Notes under the pieces: model-generated
What the model was told of the DNA's origin: nothing
Database searches by the model: none
Seen by the model: only the letters and a program-made list of their open reading frames with translations
Made by a program: the position numbers and the translations under genes
NCBI GenBank assembly: GCA_964607755.1
Contig: CAZSMC010000061.1
Span: 1 to 25,341 of the forward strand
DNA length: 25,341 nt
Direction of reading: 5' to 3'
Origin: CAZSMC01 sp964607755
Lineage (GTDB): Bacteria; Zhuqueibacterota; Zhuqueibacteria; Residuimicrobiales; Krinioviventaceae
In this document: positions 7,797 through 15,418 of the stretch, piece after piece
Position numbering within the stretch: position 1 is the stretch's first letter
Layout of the letters: every line of letters starts with the position of its first letter

Positions 7797-8537
7797 ATGA
7801 ACCGTTTTATTGACAAAGGCCGGAACGAGATTAAATACTTTATCCATCCGGACATTATCCCGCACATTCTGGAAAAGGCAAATCCTCATGTTCATCTGGA
7901 CAAGTTTGCCAGGGACATGCCGGATAACCGCTATACTGTGCGCAGTCTTTATTACGATTCGCCCTCTTTTGATTTTTACTGGGAAAAGCTCGACGGCCTC
8001 AAAGTCCGGAGAAAACTTCGCATCCGCGTATACAACGAACGGGCTGAAGACAGCGCCGCGTTTTTAGAGATAAAGCGGCGTTTCGAAAATACCATTGTGA
8101 AAGAACGGGCTGGGTATTCTTTTGACGAGATCAAAAAGATGATGAAAAATCCCACAGACATCTGGATCGATTATAAAGCAAGCCAGAACGGATCGCTGGT
8201 GCTGGGAAAATGGCTGGATAATATTATCCGTTTTCAGCTCCAGCCCACCGTACTTGTTGTTTACAACCGCGAAGCTTACGTTGGCAAAATCGATGATGAC
8301 CGGGACATCCGCCTGACCATTGATTACGATATTCGCTCAAAAACGGTATCATCTCTAAATAATATTTTTGATGATCACGATCTCTCGTTCATAGTGGATA
8401 ATTTGTGCGTACTCGAACTCAAATTTAATTATTTTATGCCAAAGTGGATGCGCTCGCTGGTTGCAGAACTTCCCATGCATCAGCAATCGATTTCAAAATA
8501 CTGCATGGGCATAGACGAAATATTTGGCCTAAATTAG
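7797..8537 (+). CDS. VTC-domain protein, polyphosphate polymerase-like (triphosphate tunnel fold)
   Basis: A 246-residue single-domain protein of the VTC/triphosphate tunnel metalloenzyme family, related to the catalytic domain of yeast Vtc4 that builds polyphosphate from ATP. The tunnel residues expected from the family are all visible: E11-x-K13 (NEIKYFI), YYDSPSFDFY (52-61), the basic strand K69-x-R71-R72-K-x-R-x-R77, LEIKRR (90-95), NREAY (157-161), TIDYD (174-178), VLELKFN (205-211) and SISKY (231-235). No SPX or membrane domain is fused. The start ATG at 7797 overlaps the stop of an 8-codon frame. The next gene, DUF4956, follows within 11 bp and is a recurrent partner of bacterial VTC proteins. 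Polymerase activity is inferred from the fold; the in vivo product is unproven. Confidence 0.88.
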   Translation: MNRFIDKGRNEIKYFIHPDIIPHILEKANPHVHLDKFARDMPDNRYTVRSLYYDSPSFDFYWEKLDGLKVRRKLRIRVYNERAEDSAAFLEIKRRFENTIVKERAGYSFDEIKKMMKNPTDIWIDYKASQNGSLVLGKWLDNIIRFQLQPTVLVVYNREAYVGKIDDDRDIRLTIDYDIRSKTVSSLNNIFDDHDLSFIVDNLCVLELKFNYFMPKWMRSLVAELPMHQQSISKYCMGIDEIFGLN

Positions 8538-8548
8538 AGGATCAATCC

Positions 8549-9241
8549 ATGCCGCAGAATCCATTTGACGTGATTTTATTGAACGCCCGCACAATCTACT
8601 TTTTCGATGTGGTTATCAATGTACTGATTGCCTTTGTTTTGGGTCTTCTCATTTCTCTGGCTTACCGGTTTACTTATAAGGGTTTTTCCTATTCTGCATC
8701 TTTTGTCAATACACTTATTCTTATTTCTATGATCACCTGCCTGGTGATCATGATCATTGGCAACAATCTGGCGCGCGCTTTTGGCCTTGTCGGCGCCATG
8801 TCCATCATTCGTTTTCGAACGGCTGTCAAAGACAGCCGCGATATTGCCTTTGTATTTTTCTCACTGGCAGCGGGCCTGGCTGCCGGCGCTGGCAATCACA
8901 TGATCGGCGTTGTGGGCGTGATCCTGTCTATTGTTGTGGTGCTCGTTCTCTATATCGCCAATTACGGTTCTGTTTCCAGTACAGAACTTTTGCTCCGATT
9001 CTGGATGATCCCGTCGGATACTGAAAAACCACCTTATCTCGATGTCTTTGAAAAATACCTTAAAAGCTACCGGCTAGTCAACATGCGCTCAGCGCGACTC
9101 GGAGAGTACCTGGAATTATCCTTTAACGTCAAATTTCACAAAAATAAAGAACACCAGGCGCTGATCCGCGAGCTAAATGGCATTGAAGGTATCGAGCGAA
9201 TTTCTCTGGTTATGGGCGAGGAGAGTAATGAGCCGATCTGA
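8549..9241 (+). CDS. DUF4956 family integral membrane protein
   Basis: 230 residues. An N-terminal half has about four membrane helices (roughly 18-38, 52-71, 98-113, 117-138). A soluble C-terminal half of alternating beta/alpha pattern ends RISLVMGEESNEPI and may be a small ferredoxin-like domain. The conserved family block LARAFGLVGAMSIIRFR then KDSRDIAF spans about 74-101. I chose the ATG at 8549 because AGAGG (8536-8540) precedes it by 8 bases; a longer frame from 8444 would overlap the end of the VTC gene. Function is unknown. The steady link to VTC proteins suggests a membrane anchor, a channel or a regulator for polyphosphate made by its neighbour. That is inference. Confidence 0.88.
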   Translation: MPQNPFDVILLNARTIYFFDVVINVLIAFVLGLLISLAYRFTYKGFSYSASFVNTLILISMITCLVIMIIGNNLARAFGLVGAMSIIRFRTAVKDSRDIAFVFFSLAAGLAAGAGNHMIGVVGVILSIVVVLVLYIANYGSVSSTELLLRFWMIPSDTEKPPYLDVFEKYLKSYRLVNMRSARLGEYLELSFNVKFHKNKEHQALIRELNGIEGIERISLVMGEESNEPI

Positions 9242-9271
9242 GGGGTGATAGTTGAATACGTCGATTGTTAA

Positions 9272-9295
9272 TTTGTCCCGCTTAAACGGGACAAA
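9272..9295. terminator. Hairpin between the convergent DUF4956 and porin genes
   Basis: A perfect 9-bp stem (TTTGTCCCG / CGGGACAAA) with a 6-base loop lies 31 bp after the DUF4956 stop and 47 bp from the porin stop. It could stop transcripts from both sides. No long U-tract follows in either direction, so efficiency is uncertain. Confidence 0.5.
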
Positions 9296-9341
9296 CATAT
9301 AACAAGACATATTTGCCCCGTTGTACGAATTCCCAATTTTT

Positions 9342-10610
9342 TTAGAAAACAAATTGCAGAATCATACGACCTGTAACTGCGGTTTTTCGTTCGACCGGCA
9401 AATAGGTCTGTCCATGTTGATAGATCAGGTTATAATATCCAAGCTCTTCTTCTTTGGCGAGTGGAGCATTGAGCATGACCGGAAGGTCCATTTTCAGTTT
9501 CAGGTTTTTACTAAAATGTGCAGTAATGGCCGGGGCAAAGACTTGCACACCCTTGTTGTCCAGGAATTCAATCTCTTTATCAGGAGTGAACATACTGAAC
9601 CGGGCGCCAAGCTGGAGCCAGTCATTTAATAACAAACCAGCTCGTGCTGTAGCTGCAGTCATGCTGGTGCTTCCGGCATCACCGTCATAAACGCCGTAAT
9701 TGAATTCCGCTCCGAGAGAGAAAAGTTTATCATTGAATTTTTTCTGCATGGCGAAATCGGCCCCGACCTGGGTCAGCGTTTCACCGTAAGCGCCTGAAAG
9801 ATACGGATTCCAGCCGGAAAGCAGAAACGAACTGCCGTGCTGGCGCATGCCAAGCACTGAGCCATGTCCCACACTGGTGTTTTTCACATATAACGCATTG
9901 GCATAAAGGGCTGTACCTTCTTTTCCGGGGTAAAAGTCTTTTACTTGCAAAGGATCACAATCAAGTGTATTATAACCGAATCGTAACACCGTCATTGGGA
10001 TACCCATTTTTACCGGAATGTACCTAACCCGCTGATTAATGCCCCCGCCGGTTAAAATAGCCAGGCCAGCGAATTTATTATCCAAAGTCCCATGAAGCAT
10101 AATACCGGTATCTCTTCTGACATTGAGCGCTCTGTCGTTTATAGAACGATCTGTAAATTGAAGGTCATCGCCTTCTGTCAGGTTTTCACGGCTAAATGGA
10201 ACTTTAAACTGACCTGCTCGAAGAGAGAGATGATTCGTTAATTCGATTTCACCCCAGGCATCAATGAGCAATGCCGTAATCGGTCGTGAAGCAGCTTCGC
10301 CGCGACTGGGTCTGTTAATCAGATCGTCTGCTTCTCCGCCCAACATAACTTCCAGTTCAAAGTTCATGTTGTTATGGCTCCCATCCAACCGGAACCGGGT
10401 GTCTCTGACAAACATGAGAATTCTGGGATTATCGCTTGATTTATCGGGCAGTGTTTCCATAACACCATAGGATTGGATACGGCCACCAAAATTCAGTTCA
10501 GTATCTTTATTGTTCAGAATGTCCGCTGCATTTGCAGGTATGACTATAAGAGCCAAAAAAATACTTGCAAAAATGCTCATAGCAAACCTGACTTTTGAAA
10601 AACAATTCAT
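9342..10610 (-). CDS. Outer-membrane porin, OprO/OprP (phosphate-selective porin) family
   Basis: 422 residues with a signal peptide (cleavage near ANA-AD, residues 27-30) and a beta-barrel pattern ending in LQFVF with terminal Phe, as outer-membrane barrels do. The region LSLRAGQFKVPFSRENL (about 128-144) followed by DRSINDRAL is the most recognisable OprO/P hallmark. Many members of this family are not proven phosphate-specific, so substrate is uncertain. AAGGAG precedes the ATG at 10610 by about 7 bases. It is convergent with the VTC operon and lies downstream of the YceI pair across a 318-bp hairpin-rich gap. It may be co-transcribed with YceI or have its own promoter. Confidence 0.85.
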   Translation of the reverse strand: MNCFSKVRFAMSIFASIFLALIVIPANAADILNNKDTELNFGGRIQSYGVMETLPDKSSDNPRILMFVRDTRFRLDGSHNNMNFELEVMLGGEADDLINRPSRGEAASRPITALLIDAWGEIELTNHLSLRAGQFKVPFSRENLTEGDDLQFTDRSINDRALNVRRDTGIMLHGTLDNKFAGLAILTGGGINQRVRYIPVKMGIPMTVLRFGYNTLDCDPLQVKDFYPGKEGTALYANALYVKNTSVGHGSVLGMRQHGSSFLLSGWNPYLSGAYGETLTQVGADFAMQKKFNDKLFSLGAEFNYGVYDGDAGSTSMTAATARAGLLLNDWLQLGARFSMFTPDKEIEFLDNKGVQVFAPAITAHFSKNLKLKMDLPVMLNAPLAKEEELGYYNLIYQHGQTYLPVERKTAVTGRMILQFVF

Positions 10611-10928
10611 TCGATTTCTCCTTTTAAATTAGTAATTGTGTAATGTCACTTTTGTTATTGTTCGCAAATTCCTAAAAAATGCCCACTCAATCACCATTGA
10701 GAGCCATTCGCTCCGCCGGGCCGTTTCTGAATGGCGATGCATTTTCATCAGCGGGCAGGCTTGAGTAAAAGTGGGCTAAAGCCCGTTATGTTGAGAGGTC
10801 ATCTTTAACCCCGAGCTAAAGCTCGGGGCAATATTATAGCCCCGACTTTTAAGTCGGGGTTATTATTGAGATTCTTTAACAGGCACTTTAGTGCCTAAAT
10901 ATTAAAACTCCCACCCAAGACTGAGCTG
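10611..10928. other. Hairpin-rich intergenic block between YceI and porin
   Basis: 318 bp with no plausible gene. From 10681 on it is dense in inverted repeats. CTCAAT-CACC-ATTGAG lies at 10686-10701. GCCATTC...GAATGGC (10703-10709 / 10729-10735) encloses a GC-rich 19-base loop. GCCCACT (10681) and AGTGGGC (10770-10776) could close the whole segment. Four TAAA/TTTA-loop hairpins follow. The porin ribosome site is at the left end. Confidence 0.7.
10773..10896. repeat. Cluster of four REP-like hairpins with TAAA/TTTA loops
   Basis: Four perfect stems with the same tetraloop, two per orientation: GGGC-TAAA-GCCC (10773-10784), CCCCGAGC-TAAA-GCTCGGGG (10809-10828), CCCCGACT-TTTA-AGTCGGGG (10840-10859) and AGGCAC-TTTA-GTGCCT (10881-10896). 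Stem sequences differ while the loop is kept, and the last two are in the reverse sense, as in paired REP/BIME elements. Short palindromes of this form are associated in many genomes with REP-associated tyrosine (Y1) transposases; none is encoded in the window. They may also stabilise or end mRNA between YceI and porin. Confidence 0.6.
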
Positions 10929-11579
10929 TTACAAGCTTGATGCAAAAATACTTTGAAACTTTGCACTGGCATAAATATCGAATTCTACTGTCAGCTTGTC
11001 CCGGGTTTGTACCAGTCCGAGTAGGGCTTGCGGCGGTTCAATATCGTAATCGGTCATGTGGATCTGTTTGCTGCCCTGCAGGCGATACAGATGCTCATCC
11101 TGTTGCATCACTGTCACGGTCAACGAGATCAGGTTTTCAACTCCGGCTACCTGCAAAAAACCCCAGGCAGAAAGCTGTGCCCCGGTTTGGCCATTGTAAT
11201 GTTCAGTTTCTATCGATTCGAGCTTGAATTGAATATACGAATGTTGTTCCGCTTTGAGGGCATCGTACATATCCTGGTTCATTCTGGAGTTGCCGGAATC
11301 GAATGTCTTGACGTCTACCCGAAAAAAACCATCGACTGCGTTTGAGATGTGTTTGTTGACAGAATCAATTCGGACTGCGTCAGTATTAATGCATCCTTTG
11401 CCGCTGATATTTTCTGAACGGAACGAAAATGTGTTGATATTCGATCTGCCCACAAACATAATCTGACTTTGCCGGCGTATCTCATACACTTTTTTGTCCG
11501 CCGAAAATAAATGAATCGGCATGGACAAAAATGCAAATATCAGCAAAAAGATAAACATGTCGGTTTTAAGATGCTTCAT
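10929..11579 (-). CDS. YceI-like secreted protein (second copy)
   Basis: 216 residues with a signal peptide (hydrophobic core about 8-25, probable cut near LFS-ADKK) and a YceI-like lipocalin-type beta-barrel: FVGRSNINTFSF, the region around AVDGFFRVDVKTFDSG, MNQDMYDALKAEQHSYIQF, a middle AWGFLQVAGVENLISLTV and a final DKLTVEFDIYA. YceI barrels bind polyisoprenoid or quinone-like lipids in the periplasm. This copy is more divergent than its neighbour. It begins inside the stop of the upstream YceI gene (ATGA, 4-bp overlap), so the two are translationally coupled and may act as a pair. Confidence 0.85.
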   Translation of the reverse strand: MKHLKTDMFIFLLIFAFLSMPIHLFSADKKVYEIRRQSQIMFVGRSNINTFSFRSENISGKGCINTDAVRIDSVNKHISNAVDGFFRVDVKTFDSGNSRMNQDMYDALKAEQHSYIQFKLESIETEHYNGQTGAQLSAWGFLQVAGVENLISLTVTVMQQDEHLYRLQGSKQIHMTDYDIEPPQALLGLVQTRDKLTVEFDIYASAKFQSIFASSL

Positions 11580-12202
11580 CGTTTTGTCAATTCTTTGTAA
11601 TGGTCTGCCTGTACAAAGGCCAGCTCGAACTGAATATCGATTTCATCTCCCACTTTGAGCGTGCCCAGAAAAAACGACGGGCGTTTGATGTCAAAGTTGG
11701 CCAGAGAAAGAAGATAATGTCCTTTGACTTGAAGTGTATCCGCGTTTTCTATGCCATTAACCTTGACAGGGAACGATATTTCACGGGTTTCACCTTTGAT
11801 TGTGAGATCTCCTTTGACCTCTACCTGGATGGTTTTATCAATTTTCTGGGTATCCGGAACCACTATTGTATTTAGATCAAAAGTGATTTCCGGCCACTTT
11901 TCCGGTTGCAGTGTTTTATACATGTTTTTGGTGAGCCCGTCATTCTCATTCTTAATTTTTTTGACCGGAATAGTCACCTGTCCTGCTTGAGTTTCACCTG
12001 CGTTTCCGTCGAGCAGAGACGGAGAAAAGATCACATTTGCGTTGATTTCTTTTGCGTGGCAGGTGAAATCGTGCAAGGTGGAAGTGCCGTCAAACCACAA
12101 TTTACTGCTTTCAATCGCTTTATATTCGATATACTGTGCGTTCCCCGCTGTCTGCAGCACGAAAAGTGCAACAAGAGGCAGTATAATTTTTATCAGTTTC
12201 AC
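11576..12202 (-). CDS. YceI family periplasmic protein (first copy)
   Basis: 208 residues: signal peptide ending near GNA-QYIEY, then a typical YceI barrel with SSKLWFDGTSTLHDFTCHA, VTIPVKKIKN, LTKNMYKTLQPEKWPEITF, GDLTIKGETREISFPV and GTLKVGDEIDIQFEL. Family members carry an isoprenoid-chain lipid in the barrel, in roles such as quinone trafficking or stress response. The start is a GTG at 12202-12200 with AGGAG seven bases upstream. A sigma-54 promoter lies about 60 bp before it, so this gene should be switched by the adjacent NtrC-type regulator. The downstream YceI copy overlaps by 4 bp. Confidence 0.92.
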   Translation of the reverse strand: MKLIKIILPLVALFVLQTAGNAQYIEYKAIESSKLWFDGTSTLHDFTCHAKEINANVIFSPSLLDGNAGETQAGQVTIPVKKIKNENDGLTKNMYKTLQPEKWPEITFDLNTIVVPDTQKIDKTIQVEVKGDLTIKGETREISFPVKVNGIENADTLQVKGHYLLSLANFDIKRPSFFLGTLKVGDEIDIQFELAFVQADHYKELTKR

Positions 12203-12534
12203 AAAATCACTCCTATTTTTTTATCTAAAGGGATGTTTCTGCTTATTTGCGCACAGTATTGGCAATGCTCATGCCATGAATGACAAAGAGAGCAGAGAGA
12301 AATGAGGACAGTGTTGTAATATCTTGATTATAATGAATTAAGGTGGAGTGGTTTGCTGTTATTTCGTGGAAAACAAGAGTTGTTTTACGGTTGGATTCCC
12401 TTTTCAAAGGCAGTGTTTCGACGAAAAACCGTTGCAGAGAACGAAATTTCGGCGTTTCACAAAAACAGATTTTCAGTTAAATATAAAGAAGTAATGCAAT
12501 ATACGGCAGGACAATCGCGAGCTCGCATGGAATG
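12203..12534. other. Control region between the NtrC-type regulator and the YceI genes
   Basis: 332 bp with no plausible gene. It holds the sigma-54 promoter and, 86-175 bp upstream of it, three dyads: TTTCGTGGAAA (12362-12372), TTTCGACGAAA (12416-12426) and CGAAATTTCG (12442-12451). The first two share TTTCG-x-x-GAAA and have centres 54 bp apart, about five helical turns. That placement and spacing suit enhancer sites for an NtrC-type activator. The binding protein is inferred. Confidence 0.5.
12261..12276 (-). promoter_or_regulatory. Sigma-54 (-24/-12) promoter for the YceI pair
   Basis: Read on the minus strand, TGGCATGAGCATTGCC fits the sigma-54 consensus TGGCACG-N4-TTGCW, with GG and GC exactly 10 bp apart. 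The predicted start is near 12250, giving a leader of about 48 bases before the GTG start at 12202. A sigma-54 activator gene ends 259 bp upstream, consistent with local control. Confidence 0.8.
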
Positions 12535-13896
12535 TCATATTTCAATGCCAAGTTTGCTGATCTTTGACCTCAGGGTGGTCGCCGGAATGGCTAGCAACTC
12601 GGCTGCTTTTGCCTTGTTGCCGTTCGTTTTTTCCAGCGCCTGCTGGATGAGACCAACTTCATAGTTACGAACCATATTCTCGAGAGAGTCTTCCCCCAAT
12701 TGTGATGGTTGCTTTTCCCGTTCCGGCTTGTAGATTTCCGCCGGCAAACTAGACATTTTAATAACCCCGTTTTCAGAAAGCAAGAGAAGCCGCTCAACAA
12801 TGTTTTTCAGCTCCCGTACATTGCCAGGCCAGTCATATTCAACCAACCTGTTTAAAACGTTATCAGGAACGCGTACTGATTCTTGTAAAGATTGTTGGTT
12901 GATGAAATAATCGATCAGCACCGGAATGTCTTCTTTTCGCTCGCGAAGCGGTTTTATGTGAATCGGAAAAACATTGAGCCGGTAATACAAGTCTTCCCTG
13001 AATTTGCCTTCTTTGATAAGTTTTTTCAAATCCGCTTTTGTAGAAGATATCACTCGAACATCAACTTCTATAGCCTGGCTGCCACCGACGCGTTCGAATT
13101 CACGTTCCTGAAGCACTCTGAGCAGCTTGACTTGAAGATCAAGCGGAATATCATCGACATCATCCAGATAAAGAGTACCGCCGTCCGCGAGTTCAAAGCG
13201 TCCCTGTCTGGTGTCCTTTGCACCGGTAAACGCTCCTTTTTCATGACCAAACAGTTCGCTTTCAAATATTTCACGCGACAGCACAGCGCAGTTCACCGGG
13301 ATAAAGGGTTTGTCTTTGCGATGACTGTTCTGTTGAATGGTTTGCGTCAGCAGCTCTTTTCCTGTGCCGGTTTCTCCCGTAATCAATACTGTCGAATCAG
13401 TTTGCGCTACCTTGTTGACAAGTTTTATGGTTTCCTGCACTGCCTCACTTTTGCCGACGAAAACATCGCCTTTTGCGGTTTCCAATTGCGCTCGAAGCTG
13501 CTGATTCTCCTCCTGCATTCGTTTGAACTCTTCGATGCGGGAAATCAGCATGTAAAGTTCATCCATTTTAAAAGGTTTGTTCAGATAATCGTACGCACCT
13601 TTTTTCATGGCATCAACCGCCGAATCAATCGAGCCATAAGCTGTCATCATAATTACTGCCGTATCAGGCCGCATCAGTTTGATTTCTTCTAATAATTGAA
13701 TGCCATCCATTTCCGGCATTTTAATGTCGGTTAAAACGAGATCAATTTTTTTCTTTTTCAGTTTTTCCAGTGCATCTTGTGCATTTTCAAACGCCTCTAC
13801 ATTATATCCTGCTTCCTCCAGCTCATCGGTGAGTGAAACCCGGAGAATTCTTTCGTCTTCAACGATCATTATTTTAAACGATTTTTTACCGGACAT
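12535..13896 (-). CDS. NtrC-family sigma-54-dependent response regulator
   Basis: 453 residues in the classic order. The receiver domain has its phospho-acceptor at Asp57 (LVLTDIKMPEMDG), Thr85 and Lys107. The AAA+ domain has Walker A GETGTGKE (174-181), ESELFGHEKGAFTGA (212-226, the GAFTGA loop that contacts sigma-54), Walker B LYLDDVDD (242-249), the arginine-rich FREDLYYRLNVFPI and WPGNVREL. A Fis-type helix-turn-helix (NGNKAKAAELLAIPATTLRSK) is at the end. The second Walker B acidic residue is Asp where Glu is usual. The start is 3 bp after the kinase stop, so kinase and regulator form one unit. The likely local target is the sigma-54 promoter at 12261-12276. Confidence 0.96.
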   Translation of the reverse strand: MSGKKSFKIMIVEDERILRVSLTDELEEAGYNVEAFENAQDALEKLKKKKIDLVLTDIKMPEMDGIQLLEEIKLMRPDTAVIMMTAYGSIDSAVDAMKKGAYDYLNKPFKMDELYMLISRIEEFKRMQEENQQLRAQLETAKGDVFVGKSEAVQETIKLVNKVAQTDSTVLITGETGTGKELLTQTIQQNSHRKDKPFIPVNCAVLSREIFESELFGHEKGAFTGAKDTRQGRFELADGGTLYLDDVDDIPLDLQVKLLRVLQEREFERVGGSQAIEVDVRVISSTKADLKKLIKEGKFREDLYYRLNVFPIHIKPLRERKEDIPVLIDYFINQQSLQESVRVPDNVLNRLVEYDWPGNVRELKNIVERLLLLSENGVIKMSSLPAEIYKPEREKQPSQLGEDSLENMVRNYEVGLIQQALEKTNGNKAKAAELLAIPATTLRSKISKLGIEI

Positions 13897-13899
13897 GAT

Positions 13900-15408
13900 C
13901 TATCCAACCTCTTGATATATAGTAAATCTCAATGTAACTGTGGTGCCTTTATAAGGTTCACTTTGAAAACGGATGCTACCATTATGAGAATTCACAATAT
14001 TATAAACAACGTACAACCCAAGACCGGTCCCCTTGCCCGTATCTTTTGTGGTATAAAACGGATCAAAGAGCTTATCTTGCTGTTCTCCTGACATGCCAAT
14101 GCCCGTGTCAGTCAACCTGATCTCAACGCTGGCATCTTTTTCTTTTGTCTCGATTCGAATCATTTTGTCACAATCCGGCTTTATTTGACTGTGCTCATCG
14201 ATGGCATCAATACCATTCAAAATCAGATTTACGAAAACTTGTTCCAGTTCATTTCTGTTTCCCAGAATTTCAGGAACAGTGGCGGGAATATCTTTTACCA
14301 CGCTGATTCGTGACTTTTCCAGCCGGTATGACACCAGCAAAAGAGCTTTTTCGATAGGGGCTGCCGGAGAAATCGCTTCTTTTGTCGATTGCGGCGAGCG
14401 GGAGTAATCCAGCAGTCTGCCGATAACTTTTTCCGTTTTATTAGCAGCATCTTCCATCAGATCGATGTATTCTTTATTTTTCTCCACATCATCCGGATGG
14501 TTTTTAATGCGGTGAATACAATTCTGGATCCCTGCAACCGGATTATTTATTTCATGAGCGATTCCAGCAGACAAGACACCGATGGAAGCGAGTTTTTCTG
14601 TCTGCACGAACCGGGCATAGGTCTGTTCCAGTTCTTTATATGCCGTTTGCAACCGGTCAATCATATCATTGATTTTAAGGGATAATTCATCAAGCTCATC
14701 ATTCATCTCGATAAATCGCGGAATGAAGGGTAATATCCGGGCTTTGGAAATTTTTGCAATGTTGCCCTTTTTTAAATTTTGAAAGGTAAAATTATCAGCG
14801 ATTTTGGAAATCAGGCTGACGCGATTTGCAATCACATAAGAAAAAAACAACGCCCCCACAATCCCAAAAGTTAAAAAGATCACGATCATGAGGATCAATG
14901 GTTTTAACATGGACCAGACCTGAGACCGGATGCTTTCGCGGAACAGCCCTACCCGGACCATGCCGTCTTTGGTTTCGGGAATGCGCACGGCCATGTCGAG
15001 AATAATTTTGTTACGGATATCAGGAGAGCGTATAATTTTCAGACTGGGCGTGCCTTGCGACAGCGTGTTCGCAGTCAATATTTGGTTTGTTAACTGACCC
15101 GGAAAATTTTCAATGACAGGCTGACCAGAACCGGGGATAACCAGTATATAAGCCACTGATGAATCAGCCTGTTTGATCCTGTTCATAATCTCCAGCAGAT
15201 GCTCAGATTGAGCATTTTGCGCAAGCGTCGAAGCTTCCATGGCTACAGTGTGGGCATAAAACTGCAGTCTTTTTTTAGCCTCATTCTCTATGCCCTGACC
15301 GGCGTACTTTTGTATTAAATACAAATTGATACTGCCAAACACGGCCACGATCAGCACAATCGCAATAGAAAATTTCCAGAATAACGGTAAATAGATACGT
15401 CGTTTCAT
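13900..15408 (-). CDS. Membrane sensor histidine kinase (NtrB-like)
   Basis: 502 residues from the ATG at 15408. A longer frame to 15462 would overlap the end of the PAS gene by 44 bp and adds only a charged stretch before the membrane helix, so I prefer the internal start. Order: TM1 (about 11-32), an extracytoplasmic domain of about 135 residues, TM2 (about 170-193), a HAMP-like linker, HisKA with His285 (SAGIAHEINNPVAGI), then HATPase with the N box (FVNLILNGIDAI, about 392-403), DTGIGMS and GKGTGLGL. It phosphorylates the regulator encoded 3 bp downstream. The sensed signal is unknown. Confidence 0.94.
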   Translation of the reverse strand: MKRRIYLPLFWKFSIAIVLIVAVFGSINLYLIQKYAGQGIENEAKKRLQFYAHTVAMEASTLAQNAQSEHLLEIMNRIKQADSSVAYILVIPGSGQPVIENFPGQLTNQILTANTLSQGTPSLKIIRSPDIRNKIILDMAVRIPETKDGMVRVGLFRESIRSQVWSMLKPLILMIVIFLTFGIVGALFFSYVIANRVSLISKIADNFTFQNLKKGNIAKISKARILPFIPRFIEMNDELDELSLKINDMIDRLQTAYKELEQTYARFVQTEKLASIGVLSAGIAHEINNPVAGIQNCIHRIKNHPDDVEKNKEYIDLMEDAANKTEKVIGRLLDYSRSPQSTKEAISPAAPIEKALLLVSYRLEKSRISVVKDIPATVPEILGNRNELEQVFVNLILNGIDAIDEHSQIKPDCDKMIRIETKEKDASVEIRLTDTGIGMSGEQQDKLFDPFYTTKDTGKGTGLGLYVVYNIVNSHNGSIRFQSEPYKGTTVTLRFTIYQEVG

Positions 15409-15418
15409 TGGTTTAATT

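Noticed and set aside
7774..7800. 8-codon frame (MTLETITK) whose stop overlaps the VTC start
   Set aside because: Could be a coupling leader, but it lacks a ribosome site and is short enough to occur by chance.
8444..8548. Longer N-terminus for the DUF4956 protein
   Set aside because: It would overlap the VTC coding end by about 90 bp and puts a non-membrane, His-rich stretch before the conserved start; the ATG at 8549 has AGAGG.
10773..10896. CRISPR array
   Set aside because: Stems differ in sequence and spacers are irregular and short; only the loop is shared, and no cas gene is present.
12892..13692. 266-codon plus-strand open frame opposite the NtrC-type regulator
   Set aside because: It mirrors a gene with every family motif intact; its translation is Phe/Ile/Cys-rich with no domain and no ribosome site.
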